From Adiantum capillus-veneris (lineage: Eukaryota > Streptophyta > Polypodiopsida > Polypodiales > Pteridaceae), in the NCBI GenBank assembly GCA_014529385.2, contig CM043942.1:49045274-49109273 (forward strand): a DNA stretch of 64,000 bases. The letters run 5' to 3'. The stretch's first letter is position 1. Every line of letters begins with the position of its first letter. This document shows positions 21,010 through 32,659 of this stretch, one piece after another. Both the position numbers and the translations under genes were made by a program. The notes under the pieces are model-generated. The model saw only the letters and a list, made by a program, of their open reading frames with translations. It ran no database searches and was not told the origin of the DNA.

Positions 21010-21476
21010 GGATTTCTTTCACATCGTCGCATTGTGCCTTCTCTCCATGAACATAGGCTTACACGGCTACAATCCTTCTTCTATATGGTTCAAAGGTCGA
21101 AATGGCTTGATCATTTCATATGCATGTGCTGTACGACACACCTAAGATTTCTTTCGCGTCCCCGCATTGTGGCTTTTCTCCACGAATATAGGCTTGCACG
21201 ACTACAATCCTTCTAATATGTAGTTCAAAGATCAATGTTCTAGGTCATATTTGCGGATACATACAAGCGTTTCTTAAGTTTGCTAGCTTTTAAGAAACCA
21301 ATTGGTAGGACACTCTTGAGTAATCATACTTGGTCAACATGCTCTCCTTTCAATAGGCCATCTATCGTGTATACAAGCGTTTCTTAAGTTTGCTATCTTT
21401 TAAGAAGCCAATTGGTAGGCCAGTCTTGAGTAATCATACTTGGTCAACATGCTCTCTTTTCAATAGGCCATCTATG
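21010..21476 (+). repeat. Two sets of diverged direct repeats
   Basis: A segment around GATTTCTTTCRC...GCATTGTG...CTACAATCCTTCT is present at about 21012-21105 and 21147-21236. Next to it, a unit of about 112 bp starting GTATACAAGCGTTTCTTAAG (with AATCATACTTGGTCAACATG) is tandemly repeated at about 21257-21368 and 21369-21476. No gene overlaps. Confidence 0.75.
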
Positions 21477-21578
21477 GACTTGTGGTCATCATATTTTGTG
21501 TTAAACTTCCTTTCATCATAACTAAGCTACTTATGTAATATATGAGGATAAGAATTATTATCTTGTCTTGTGTCATGT

Positions 21579-21581
<3 letters not shown>

Positions 21582-21612
<31 letters not shown>
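21582..21612 (+). repeat. (CT)n microsatellite
   Basis: About 15 CT units lie about 250 bp upstream of the first exon of Helitron-A. Confidence 0.9.
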
Positions 21613-21614
<2 letters not shown>

Positions 21615-21862
21615 AACCCACACAGACATACATACACTTGTATCGCAACAACATTTGCCACTCTCATATGATTACCACCTTCCTATAATTGAAAGCGCCT
21701 CTTTGTCTTCTAGGTGCTTTGATATACAAGGAGTAGTTATACGGCAAGGTTGTCACCTTGAACAGTTCGTGTGACAAATGACTGCTTGTGTTTCTACCTA
21801 TCATTATTAAAATTTTCATTGTATATGGAAGGTGTTAGGTGCTCATAATTAATTTTCTACAG

Positions 21863-23753
21863 AGCTTCGAAGGTTGGCAGAAGGTACGCTTATCTCAAGC
21901 GGTAAACGTTTCGACGTGCCCCCAACTGCTTGCACATCAGCAGTGTCTCACAAAAGATCGAAGCAGGACCTTCATAGGCCTCACAAGCCTACTGCACGCG
22001 CATTGTTTCATTTGAACGACCCGGTGAACTCTGCATGTGAGTATTCATTATTCGAAAAACATGTCTTTCTGAGAGCGATTTCATCAACTCATAGAGTTGT
22101 TTGTTTTTGTTGCTATCTTTTGGATTATGTAGACAAGCAACCCGTGGTGGAGCACATTAATATCAAGAAGGAACCATATGTTGAAACAGTTGTTCCATCC
22201 CATGCGCTAAACAAGCCAACACCTCTTGATATTGAGCCTTTTTCTATTGAGCCTCCCTTGCCACTCCAAGAAACAATTGTCCCAAACCCTATTAAGGACA
22301 TACCTCTTAACAATGCCAACGATCCGAGCCCGATTGAAATTGAGCCTTCTGTTCAACCTTCTGGCTTGTATGGATTGGGTGAATCATCTCAACTAGATAA
22401 GAAGCCTATTGATCTTAGCATTGTTCTATTTCCTCAAAGTCTTCTCCCACAATTCTTGATCACTCATATCTCTGACTCAAGCCCACGATTCTGTATTGAG
22501 GGCCAGATATTGAATCTATATGGAACCTACAAAGTTAAGTCTTGACCAACTAAAATACAAACGTTACTTGAAGCTCGACTTGGTTGATGAAGAATGCATC
22601 GACACTATTACGGTGGTGATCAATGATCCATACATATAGCTCTACGTAGACAAGCTCCACCTCATTGACTTTGTTCACATTGATAGCCCAGTTGTCAGAC
22701 GCAAAAATAGGGCAGATGGGAGGTCAGCACTATATTCCTTGTACATCGATGCTACTACTGCTGTAAGCACAACGGAACCTTTCCCCGTGTCTCTTACATT
22801 TACCCCTGATTGCAAGATACGTGCATTTCTTGATGAGATAGGTGCACAACAATCTTCGAGTGGACGTTCTCAATTGAGCACACTTGCTTTTGTTATTTTA
22901 CAAAAGCACAACTCGCAGTCAAGATTTGGTGGGTCTGTTGGTGACCTTCTGATTGCAGATGGTCCTCTCCCATCAGATAAGGCATTTGTAAGAATTGACC
23001 TATCTTGCTTATTGTTTTTTTCTCTTTTATTATATATTTGAAATCTTCCATGATATATTGATGCTCTTTTTGATTTTGTTTCCATATTTAATCTTTTCTG
23101 TAGCTGAGTTTTGTGAACTCTCGCAAAGATGATTGCCAACAATTGCTTCAAGAAATGGTTGTTGATGGCCCTGTAATGTGCGTTGCAAGAAACATCGGTG
23201 CATTCCTTGCCAAGGCCAATACCTTGTCAATACTGGATGTTACAATTCTAGTGCCTGTTCGTAGTGCACGCCTCAGAGAGGAGCTTGCCGCCGTCTTTCA
23301 GGCTCAAACCAAAAATTTGGGCTACAATCGTGAGGTGTACTCATATAGCATATAGTGATATATCAGAAGTGACTTCTCTCATTTTCTTACATAGTTGCCT
23401 TGTCCAGGTTGTTGGCACCCTCCGATTCGTCAACTTCAATATGTGTTGTTGGAGAAGCATTGTTCGAATTGTAAATCCACAAAAGTGTGTAGACTTAGGC
23501 AGGCACCTTATTGTGGATTTTGCAATAACAACACCACAATAATCACAACACCGAAGCTGTAAGCAAAAAGATTCTTGATGTGCAAGTTATTGGTGCAGCA
23601 ACCGATTTAGTGCTTGCGTTGAATAGAACCTTCAACCAAATTTACACTGAGTCCGTTTCCGAGGCAAGAGATATCTTAGCAACAACCTCACGGTTTGGCC
23701 GTTTCAAAATCAACGCGAGTGGCCATGTGGTGGCGTATCAAACTGAATCTTAG
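21863..23753 (+). pseudogene. RPA70-like gene of Helitron-A
   Basis: The gene encodes an RPA-like single-strand-DNA-binding protein, inferred to coat ssDNA during Helitron transposition. A splice acceptor CTACAG precedes 21863. The first part (21874-22545) has a proline- and acid-rich linker, then an OB-fold start (EGQILNLYGTYKV). A one-base shift near 22543 leads to YLKLDLVDEECIDTITVVIN and an in-frame TAG at 22637. Next comes a second OB fold with DLLIADGPLPSDKAFV (about 22945-23000), an intron, and RNIGAFLAKANTL. The C-terminal part has the finger CSNCKSTKVC...CGFC (about 23448-23500), as in the RPA70 C-terminal domain, then KILDVQVIGAATDLVLALN and a stop at 23751. Element B keeps the same order. 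Exon limits are approximate. Confidence 0.7.
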
Positions 23754-23969
23754 TCTTGTGAATGTTTGCTTTTCATTACTAGCTACCCTTTATTTTTCTT
23801 GCTTGTTCTAACTATATCCTCAAACAAAACCAATGCTTCCATCCTCTACTTCTTTGTAACATGCTTTTGCACACTTTTGGTTGTGGTTCTAAGTATTGTG
23901 GTTATGCTTGTAAGTATTGTTCGCTTCTTCCGCGAATTGAGAACTCAAAACATTTCTGTATTTCTCTTC

Positions 23970-24037
23970 TCTTCTCTCTCTCTCTCTCTCTATCGATCTA
24001 GAATCAAATACAAATATGCACACATAGATACACAAAA

Positions 24038-24120
<83 letters not shown>

Positions 24121-24181
24121 TTCTTCTTCTTCTGTGTGTGTGTGTGTGTATGTGTGTGTCCATTGCTTGTAAAGCAACACA

Positions 24182-24216
<35 letters not shown>

Positions 24217-24245
24217 TGTCTACTCCTCAATTTCTCTCTCTATCT
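23970..24245 (+). repeat. Compound microsatellites (CT)n(AC)n(TG)n(CT)n
   Basis: CT tracts lie at about 23972-23991, 24041-24070 and 24186-24213, a pure AC tract at 24070-24119, and TG tracts at about 24133-24160. They sit in the leader just upstream of the RepHel start codon at 24294. They happen to stay open in the RepHel frame, so the true start is taken as the first ATG after them. Confidence 0.95.
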
Positions 24246-24293
24246 ATCAATTATATGCAAAACAACAAACACTACTCTCTTCCTCTCTCTATA

Positions 24294-27200
24294 ATGGAAA
24301 ATCCTACTGGTTTCAATATTCCAAAAGAGATAGACATTGACATGCTATTTATGCAAACACATCCTCTTAATCAACAATTGTTTCTAGCACTCCATAGTGT
24401 ATCGCAAATAAACTTAAGCTTTGAGTCATTTAGACTTATAATGCAACAATGCTTGTTTGAGAACCACTTAACAAATTCTATCACACACTCTTCAGCTTCA
24501 TTCTTCTTTGGATCACAGCTAGAGTCATTCAGTGAAAGAGCTATACAATTGTATGCTTTATACGATACTTGTAAAACATCGATGAGTCTCACAATGGAAG
24601 TCATCAATATTTTCGCTCACAAATTCGAAAAAACACTTACCATAATCCTTTACAATGCTACAAGTGGACACAACAAAAAACAAGTAGTTGGAAAATCAAT
24701 TGAGCAGTTCAAAAAAGGACTTCTAATTATAGATGGATCTATTATCGGCTTCATATATTATGCTTTCACGACTTCACAATCACGTCGTAAACTTGTCTAT
24801 TGGACAATTGAAGAGTGTGATTTATTAACCCACTTATGGAGAGAGAACATGCACAAACCAGCTACTCAAATCGCAGATCTATTTATTGAAAAGCAACCAC
24901 TTTGTGTCCATACACACTCTGCAATTACAACAAAATTGAAGCGACTAAGGTATATAAAGCTCACAGAGACTGCCTCATTGCAGCAACATCCTTCCATTCA
25001 TTCACAACAAAAAAACAAGATTGTAAACAAATTCCTAAAGAGGCTTAATGACATACCTACATATCCATGCGAAAAGTGTGGCCGGTTGTTTTTTCGCTCG
25101 CAAGTCATGCATTTCACTCCTCCACTGTGCTTACATGCTGGAGGTGGAAAACGAAAAAGATGCTCCTCTCTATTCTGTTGTCGTGCATGCAAACGCAAAT
25201 CAAACAGATTTATGCTGCTGTTTGAGAGCTTGCATACATTGGGCTTTAACGACCCTCTACCGCCAGTCCTGCAACAACTGAACAATGTCGAAGCATGCTT
25301 GGTCTCCATCCGCATACCATTCGCAAAGATTTGAGAACTAACTTATGATGGCCAATATGGTTTGCGAGGCAGTGTCATGAATGTCCTTGAAAATATAAAA
25401 AAAACACAACAAGTTCTTCCTTGATTTATCCAAGATGAGGCTTCAGTCTTGATAGGGCTCAAACGGAAGCTTGAGTACAGACATTGCTACTTATCTGGCC
25501 TTGTTAGACCATTGCTGACACTAAAGGCCACACACCTCTTCTTCATACCTCTTTGTACAAGAAGGAAAACATAACCATAAATGATAAATGGCTTGCACAC
25601 TTTTAAGAAATCTCACACTCATCACTTTCCCTAGACACAAACACATACGAGATGGAGAACGAGGAAGCTATTGACACTGATGTGCTCCTGCACAACATCA
25701 CTACTGCTGAGCAAGTTGTTGATTACAACAATAAAATTTTGTATGTCGCACCATTAGAGGGGAACAATCCACTTGGTTTATTTGCTGATGTGTTCTATGA
25801 GGAGCTCAGTTTTCCTACGATCTACTTTGGAGAGCCTAGAAAATACCACCAATACGTATCTAAAAATTACCAAACAGTAGCCAAATGGGAGCTTATGCAC
25901 AAAGATAGACGTTTTGCCCTCAACATCGAAAACTTATTTTTCAAATCAGTGAAAATCATGACGCAAAAAATACTATCCTCCATTTGGATATGCCTACGCA
26001 AAGCAAAACTTGAGGGAGGATCCTTGTTTGCTGGACATGTTTGTCAGGACACAAACATAGAAAAGTAGTCTCGTCACAACTAGGATACAGAGACTTCGAA
26101 GTGCTTCGTACCTCGCCAAATTACAAAGAAAAATATAAAAAAAATGTTTTCGGCATGATTCGACAACTAGGGCCACCAATTTTCTTTGTGACATTTTCTT
26201 CAGCTAAAAACGTTGGAAAAAACTTGTTGATGCCTTGGAACAAATAGTGACGCTTAAACAAGATAGCGATGAAAGCGATAGCTCCTTCCGTAGACGTTTG
26301 GTGCGAGCAGATCCAATAACAACAGCTCACTTCTACCTTAACCGCTTCACAGCCATGAAAAGAACACTAAACGATAGCAAATTATGCGGAAAACTTCTTG
26401 ATTATTTCTTCGTGATAGAGTTTCAAAGTCGTGGCCACGCCAGCATGATCATGGTCTTTTATGGGTTGAACAAGCTCCTATATTTGAACATGACACAGAT
26501 GATGCTATTGTGGCATTCGTAGACAGGTACATAAGTATATATGGCTCCAAGCTTCCATCAGACCTTTATGAAATACAAACGCACCATCATAGAAAAACTT
26601 GCCTCAAGAAAGGCAAATCCTGTTGTTTTGCCTTCCCAAGGTTCCCCATGCCATTCAAAATCATTCTCAGACCGACTAGCAATGACTACGACAACCAGAT
26701 GAGAAGCAAGAAAACTTTTAAATGCATTCAGAATAGCCTCGATACACTTCCCACTGAAACTAGCATTTCTTTTGAGGAATGGTTACAAAGCGTGCATTTG
26801 ACATTCGAAGAATATACTTTGGCAATAACAAACTCACTATCTGCAGCAACAATCTTCTTGAAATGAAACATGAAGGACATTTATACAAACAATTTCAACC
26901 CCACAATTGCAACACTATGGGATGCAAACACTGATATTCAATTCGTCTTGAACGCACATGGTGCAGCAAGTTATTGCACATCATACATGACAAAAATCGA
27001 CAACACATTGATAGCAGCAATAAAATCTCAATTTGATATTTGTGTGGCCAACAACGCAACAACAATTGAGCGGCTACGTAAGGTCGGCAACACTATTCTC
27101 AACACACAACAAATTAGTGCACAACAAGCATCTTACATAGCGCTATCGTTACCACTCCATACTACAACTCGTGACTTTGTTTACATAAGTACTAACCCTC

Positions 27201-29850
27201 CTGATCAATGTGCATTAGTTCTCAAAAGAAAAGCATCTCTACAAAAACTACACTCATCTGACACAAACATATTCTTCCAAAACATTATTGATAAATATGC
27301 TGAAAGACCACAAAGTCTCCATCATCTATGCTTGGCTGAATATGCATCAACAATTAAACAAGACGGAACGACTTACAAACCATTGGGCAAAGCTAAGATC
27401 ATAAGATTCATGAAATATAACATCCTTAAAAACCCAAAAGACCACTATAGAGAACAATGCTTGTTATACCTTCCTTGGACAATAACGAAGACCAACATTT
27501 GACAGAATCTTGTACATGGAGTGATGTATATAATGAACATATACAAGCCATAAAATCAAATGAGCTCAAGTTCAATAAAGACCCAAGCCCAATAGAAAAA
27601 AACCAAATGTATTACATTTCCTCCCCGACCACAACTAGTACAACCAACAATGACTCACATGCCTCGCATGATGCAGACATTTTTAATGACCTGCACATTA
27701 ATATGCACTCTAAAAATACTTTCCACTTGCAACATTTCAAGTACACCTCCATGAAAAATGATGACTTCCATGCAGGCATTGACAAATTAAATGACCAACA
27801 ACGACACATATTTGACGACATAATGTTGAAAAAACGAATTCAACCCAATAAACAAATACACCTCTTTCTCATAGGAGGTGCAAGAACAGGAAAAAAATTC
27901 ACATTACTATTGTTAGTGGAAGCATTGCAACGATTTTACAACCATAGAAGCGCACCAAGTCCAGAATCTCCAAAAGCATTGCTAATGACATACACAGGAA
28001 AGGCAACTTTTAATATTGGTGGCACCACAATCCACTTAGCACTTTACTTGCCTCTAATTACTTCTACACAAACAAGATTGAGTGCTGAAAAGTTGAATGC
28101 GCTTTCTCTCCTTTATAAAGACTTGAGACTTGTAGTTTTTGATGAGGTCTCCTTGATAGGTTCAAGAGTATTCTCCATGACTGACTCTTGTTTGCAAGCA
28201 ATCAAGCGCAATCACGATAAATCGTTAGGTGGGTTGGATGTCGTTCTTTGTGGTGATCTGTGTCAGGCAAGCTCTATTAAGGATACTCTCGCAAAAACAT
28301 ACGCTTTTAGAAGCAATTTTCCATCATATTGGCACACTCATCCACAATGCTACGAACTTACACTAACAATGCGACAAAATGATCGAACATTCATAGATAT
28401 TCTTAATAGACTTCGAATTGCACAACATACTTCTAAGGACTTGGAATATCTTAACAACAACTACTATAGACCTGTTCCAACCAACCGTCAAGTTTCTCAT
28501 CTGTTTTACTCCAACAAAGAAAAGGACGCTCATAATATTGCCATTTTCAATCAAATGGAGGGAATGCCTCAAACTTTCATCGCTATTGACAAAAGAAATA
28601 ACTCATGCAACAAAACAATTAGCATTCCTGCAAATCCCAAATCCACTAGAGGATTGCATTCCACACTCAACCTAAAAGCAGGCATTGTTGTCGAGTTATG
28701 CGTAGGGAACTTGGATATTCTTGATGGATTGGTTAACGGAGCAGAAGGGGAGTACAAAAACAAGCAAAAAAACAATAATTTAGGTTCATTTCTCCAACTC
28801 TCTCATTGGAAAGAGAAAACACTATGAAAATCAAGCATTGTATTCATCGACCATTAACAAAGAATGGACCCCAGTAGAACGAGTCGTTCGTGAATTCCAA
28901 GTCGGAAAAAGCTTGAACATCATCTCCAGATACCAATTCCCATTGCAACCAACTAGTGCTCGAACAATTCATCGCTCCCAGGGTCTTATATTGCAAACAC
29001 TAACCTTCAATCCTGAACACATAAGAACACATGGTCTCACATACACAGCATTGTCATGTGTCCGAGACCCAACTAATCTTTACCTGCTCAAAAGAATACA
29101 ACCTTCCCATATCAAGGTCTACCAACCTATACTAAAAGAACTAGATCGCCTAAAAGCACAAGCTAAATGGATCTCCACTCAAAAGTCATTAAAAGCTTAC
29201 TCAAACACACATATTATAATTCAATCTCTCAACATTGTGTCTTTCAATAAACACATAAGAAAGATTACAACAAATTCCATCCTCATGACATCGCATGTAC
29301 TTTGTTTGCAAGAGACAAGACTAAAAAAAAAATACCACATCCAATACCAGGCTTTCTACAACACCAATTTAATGCAAAGCTGGGTGTTTCAGTTCTCCAA
29401 CAAGAAACACTAATCCACTTTGACCATGGGAATATTTCTCGTCCGGGAATTGAGATGTTGCATACAAAAATCAAGTTCACAAACAACAAAATCATCAAAA
29501 TAGTTTCCCTTTAAAATTCACCTTCAACAAGGCTAGCAAATTTAATAGACGTATTAAAAACATTGCTTCAACAACACACTATGGAAATTCCAATCATTAT
29601 CTTGGGTGACTTCAACATTGACATTAAAATTCCTAATACTTCCTAATATCAGCTTTCCTCTTTCCTAAACAAATATAACATCCGACAATTGGTAAAAGAT
29701 GTTACAACTATGTACGGATCTTCTTTGGACCATATTTGGGCGAGCTCTGCAATCTTCGAATACGAATCAGGATCCAGCTACATGTACTGGACCGATCACT
29801 CCGCGACATACATTATGCTACCTTCTGACCACCTTTGACATAGCCACTCC
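24294..29850 (+). pseudogene. Rep-helicase-endonuclease gene of Helitron-A
   Basis: Start chosen at ATG 24294 (MENPTGFN), after the microsatellites. N-terminal region: cysteine cluster CEKCGRLFF...CLH...CCRAC, then the Helitron signature CLVSIRIPFAKI-ELTYDGQYGL, broken by TGA at 25332 where element B has an Arg codon. Rep domain: IRQLGPPIFFVTFSSA (26159-26206), HDHGLLWVEQAP near 26441 behind a frameshift, and the two-tyrosine motif SYCTSYMTK (about 26971). Helicase: Walker A GGARTGKK (27874-27897; Thr of GKT changed to Lys), DEVSLIG (28141), TIHRSQGL, TYTALSCVRDP. EEP domain: SLNIVS, LQET (29306-29317), GDFNID (29605), LDHIW (29725) and TDHS (29791). Helicase motif VI and the EEP start share one open frame (28838-29413). 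At least six lesions make it non-functional. Confidence 0.8.
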
Positions 29851-29901
29851 CCATTTATTCATCATGTTGCAGGCCTCTGTGATCTCTCACCTTGTTTTTG
29901 A

Positions 29902-30113
29902 AGGCTACCATTTACAACATATATTAAAATTATTATTGAATACCTTGAAATTTGAAAGGCGTGTGCCCGTCTAAAAAATCAACCCTAGGCAATAATGGCT
30001 CTTATATGATCAAAATAAGAACATACTTTATTGCATGGACTCTTCTATTATTCCTCCAAAACTATTCCCTTAACTACGCAAAACTCCCAATGTTTTTTTA
30101 CTCTTGTACAAGC
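29902..30113 (+). repeat. Interspersed repeat X, copy 1, left part
   Basis: It matches 50766-50972, starting GCTACCATTTACAACATATA. The match stops at TACAAGCC, where a LINE fragment is inserted, and resumes at 32296. No coding capacity is seen. Confidence 0.8.
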
Positions 30114-30377
30114 CCTAAAAAAAAAAAAAAAAAAGCAGAACTCACAATTGTGAGTGCATTATATTGATCATCCCTAAAAATTACAAGGTCTTGCCATGCT
30201 CGTGTTGAGCCATGACATCATCCAGGGACCACAGTTACATTGGCTATATGGGTAGCCACCCCTTACGAACCGCTCCCTATCCTTGATACACAAGGTCAAT
30301 TACCATGTCCTTCTGAGATCTTCTATTTTTACCATTGGCCAAGGTTTTCCCCCTTCCTAGGCATTCCATCTGCTGAC

Positions 30378-30636
30378 TGTTGGAACGAGTGCTATGGAGG
30401 GTGTAACCTGAGGCAATCCATGGCTTGGAGACGGGTGCAGGTGCAAAGAACGAGAAAGAGAGCGAGAGAGAAGGAGTCGACACAGAGAAATAAAAACGCT
30501 TGTGTATATACTTGTATTAACAAAAAGCCTTATATAAAGGAGACTTTGCATGTACACTCTACATAGACTAGACTTTCCTCTGCATGCCATAAGGGGAATT
30601 TCCCATGGGCTTAAACCACAGGGCTTGAACCCAACA
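30378..30636 (-). repeat. 3' LTR of the non-autonomous element
   Basis: This is the 3' LTR because the polypurine tract adjoins it at 30637-30647 on the minus strand. It includes a GA-rich tract and a TATATAAAGG TATA-like sequence near 30531. Confidence 0.85.
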
Positions 30637-31875
30637 ATCCCCCCCTCAAGCCCGAACTGGACAAGAAACTCATGATACCACGAGTTTTTGGTATACTCGT
30701 CAACCGTGAGTTTTACGTTTTCTCACAACCAAGGATTTCTGGTGTATCCATAACCTGGTGCTAGATTAGTAACCCCCCCTTGAACAGATAGGGTGTAGGT
30801 CAAAACATTAGCTACCAAAAGTATTGGAGTTTTTGGTTTACTGCCAAACCGTGGGTTTAAGGTGTACCCAGTAACCTCATGAGAAGCGGAAAAAAGCTAG
30901 CTGAGAACTGAGAAAAATGGGAGGTCTTACCATTTATGGATGGCAGTGTCTATATCCCGTACAAAATTTGGCATGACTGACAACAGAGAAACTAAAAGAA
31001 GGCTTTGACTGAAAAATATATGACTGTGTTGACAAATAAACATAAAACTTCTATGACCAGATAAAAATAGTTTGTGAAGTCTTGTACCACAATCTCGAAG
31101 CAGATCTTCATCTTCTGCATCTGTTGATGTACCAAAAGCTCGAAGCAAAGTGTTGAAAAAATCATAGGTGGCTTGCTTATCACATGAGCTATGATTTTTG
31201 GATAAGCCTTGTTGTTATTCTTCGGCATCACTTTTATCGGGCACAATTATTGTTGTCAAGCCGATGGAAGTTCCACAAGACGCTCTTGAACCGGCTTCTA
31301 AATGCTTTCACTTCTTGAGTATTGCCAGCTTTTTGAAATGCTGCAAATATTGCCAAAAATGCTCCTTTACTTGTTGCTTTTCGAGATGCTGTATTGTGCA
31401 AAGTTTCCCTATTAACAAGCTTAAATGCTGCCTTTTGATATGCTAGGATCATCGATGCCTTGACTTACACAAGAAGCGTTTAGAAAGCTGTGAAATTGCC
31501 AAGCTCAACAAAACTACCTTACATGTTTTTGAAAAGCTATGTTGTGTGAACAATTGCCCAACTCTGCAAGCAGTGTTTGTAGGTGCAAATTTAGATACCC
31601 TTTTGAGATGCTCTTCTACGCAGCAAAGGCAACGTTTTGAGAGGCTTGTCTAGTCCCTGCCAATTGGGTGCTATATAATAGCGTTTTGAAATGCTAACTA
31701 TGCTGCTTGTTGAGATGCTAGCCCGCCGTTTCTGTCTGCCTGGGAACAACCGCCAAACCGTGGCCTTTTGAGATGCAAGTGAGATGGATGCCACCTGCTA
31801 CACCTAGACGTCACAAAACAGCAGCGTTTTGAGAGGTGGCCTGTCTGCCTGCGAGCGCCAAGCTCTGATACCAGT

Positions 31876-32134
31876 TGTTGGAACGAGTGCTATGGAGGGT
31901 GTAACCTGAGGCAATCCATGGCTTGGAGACGGGTGCAGGTGCAAAGAACGAGAAAGAGAGCGAGAGAGAAGGAGTCGACACAGAGAAATAAAAACGCTTG
32001 TGTATATACTTGTATTAACAAAAAGCCTTATATAAAGGAGACTTTGCATGTACACTCTACATAGACTAGACTTTCCTCTGCATGCCATAAGGGGAATTTC
32101 CCACGGGCTTAGACCACAAGGCTTGAACCCAACA
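31876..32134 (-). repeat. 5' LTR of the non-autonomous element
   Basis: This is the 5' LTR because the iMet PBS adjoins it at 31862-31873. It differs from the other LTR at three positions close to the outer end (about 32104-32120). Confidence 0.85.
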
Positions 32135-32295
32135 CTGACAACAAGGCACCAATAGTCCTTGGCCAATCCTCCAAGTTTTGCTTGCGCCCGAGCATCCATA
32201 TTAGCACTTTGCTTTCGTGTATAATTTCTGTGAAGCTTGCCACCTTAGATCCACCTTCAAACACACGGAGGTTCCTTGTGTGCCATACATTCTTA

Positions 32296-32575
32296 CAAGG
32301 CTAGTGATGCATACTATATTCTCAAGGCATATCTCTAGTTCTTAAGGTCCACTATGGTTTCGTTTGTGGCCTACACCTTTTATGCATGTATTTACTCTAA
32401 GTGCACGTATCCCAACTAAAGCTCCCCCTGGAGATAGTCATGTCTCTCAACCTACTTGCCTTCTAGCCGCTCTACTACTTTTATGTAATGGAAATCCCTC
32501 ATTGAATGTGAAAAATGATGGGTAGCCTCAAGGTACAACATGCTGACAATTAAACTGGCACTCATTTGTTGTCTT
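32296..32575 (+). repeat. Interspersed repeat X, copy 1, right part
   Basis: It matches 50972-51255 and resumes exactly where the left part ended. The match ends at CATTTGTTGTCTT. Confidence 0.8.
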
Positions 32576-32603
32576 GTTATTTAAAGGGGAGTAATGAATG
32601 TGT

Positions 32604-32655
32604 AGCTTGGTGTTTAAGTATTGGACTCGTTCTACAAGGTTGAAATCATGACTGC
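32604..32655 (+). other. tRNA-like (SINE head) sequence
   Basis: GTAGCTTGGTG resembles a pol III A box and GGTTGAAATCA about 38 bp later a B box. No TSD or tail was found. Tentative. Confidence 0.3.
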
Positions 32656-32659
32656 ATAA

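Larger units (their letters stand above)
21863..29850 (+). mobile_element. Helitron-A: RPA + RepHel + endonuclease element
   Basis: Two transcription units in the same direction make up this element: an RPA-like gene (21863-23753) and a Rep-helicase-EEP gene (24294-29850). Helitrons transpose by a rolling-circle-like mechanism in which Rep nicks and joins single-stranded DNA, the helicase unwinds, and RPA coats the displaced strand. The EEP nuclease is a Helentron-type addition. Stops and frameshifts in both genes show this copy is dead. The outer ends (5'-TC, 3'-hairpin-CTRR or Helentron-type ends) could not be located; repeat X begins about 50 bp after the endonuclease. The element B at 53.7-63.6 kb has the same order. 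Confidence 0.85.
30378..32134 (-). mobile_element. Non-autonomous LTR element (TRIM/LARD-like), TSD CTGAC
   Basis: The 259-bp LTRs lie at 30378-30636 and 31876-32134, flanked by CTGAC (30373-30377 and 32135-32139). They start TGTTGG and end CCAACA on the plus strand. On the minus strand a perfect iMet primer-binding site TGGTATCAGAGC (31862-31873) lies two bases inside the right LTR, and a purine tract GAGGGGGGAT adjoins the left LTR (30637-30647). The LTRs differ at three positions, all transitions, so the insertion is young compared with its surroundings. The 1.24-kb interior has no gag or pol domain. It holds loosely repeated phrases such as TTTTGAGATGC and AACCGTGGGTTT. It must depend on another element's proteins. 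Confidence 0.9.
30114..32295 (-). mobile_element. LINE-4: 5'-truncated LINE copy, split by an LTR element
   Basis: The minus strand from 32295 reads AATGTATGGC, then CGTGTGTTTGAAGG and GCTCGGGCGCAAGCA, matching the last 330 bp of LINE-1 (40097-40425). It continues after the LTR element (30372 down to 30132) and ends in the palindrome ACTCACAATTGTGAGT and GTTCTGC. The tail is then a run of T on this strand (A-run 30115-30134 on the plus strand), not the expected A. TACAAGCC at 30106-30113 and TACAAGGC at 32291-32298 look like an 8-bp target duplication with one change. Only ORF2 C-terminal and 3' UTR sequence is present. Confidence 0.75.
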
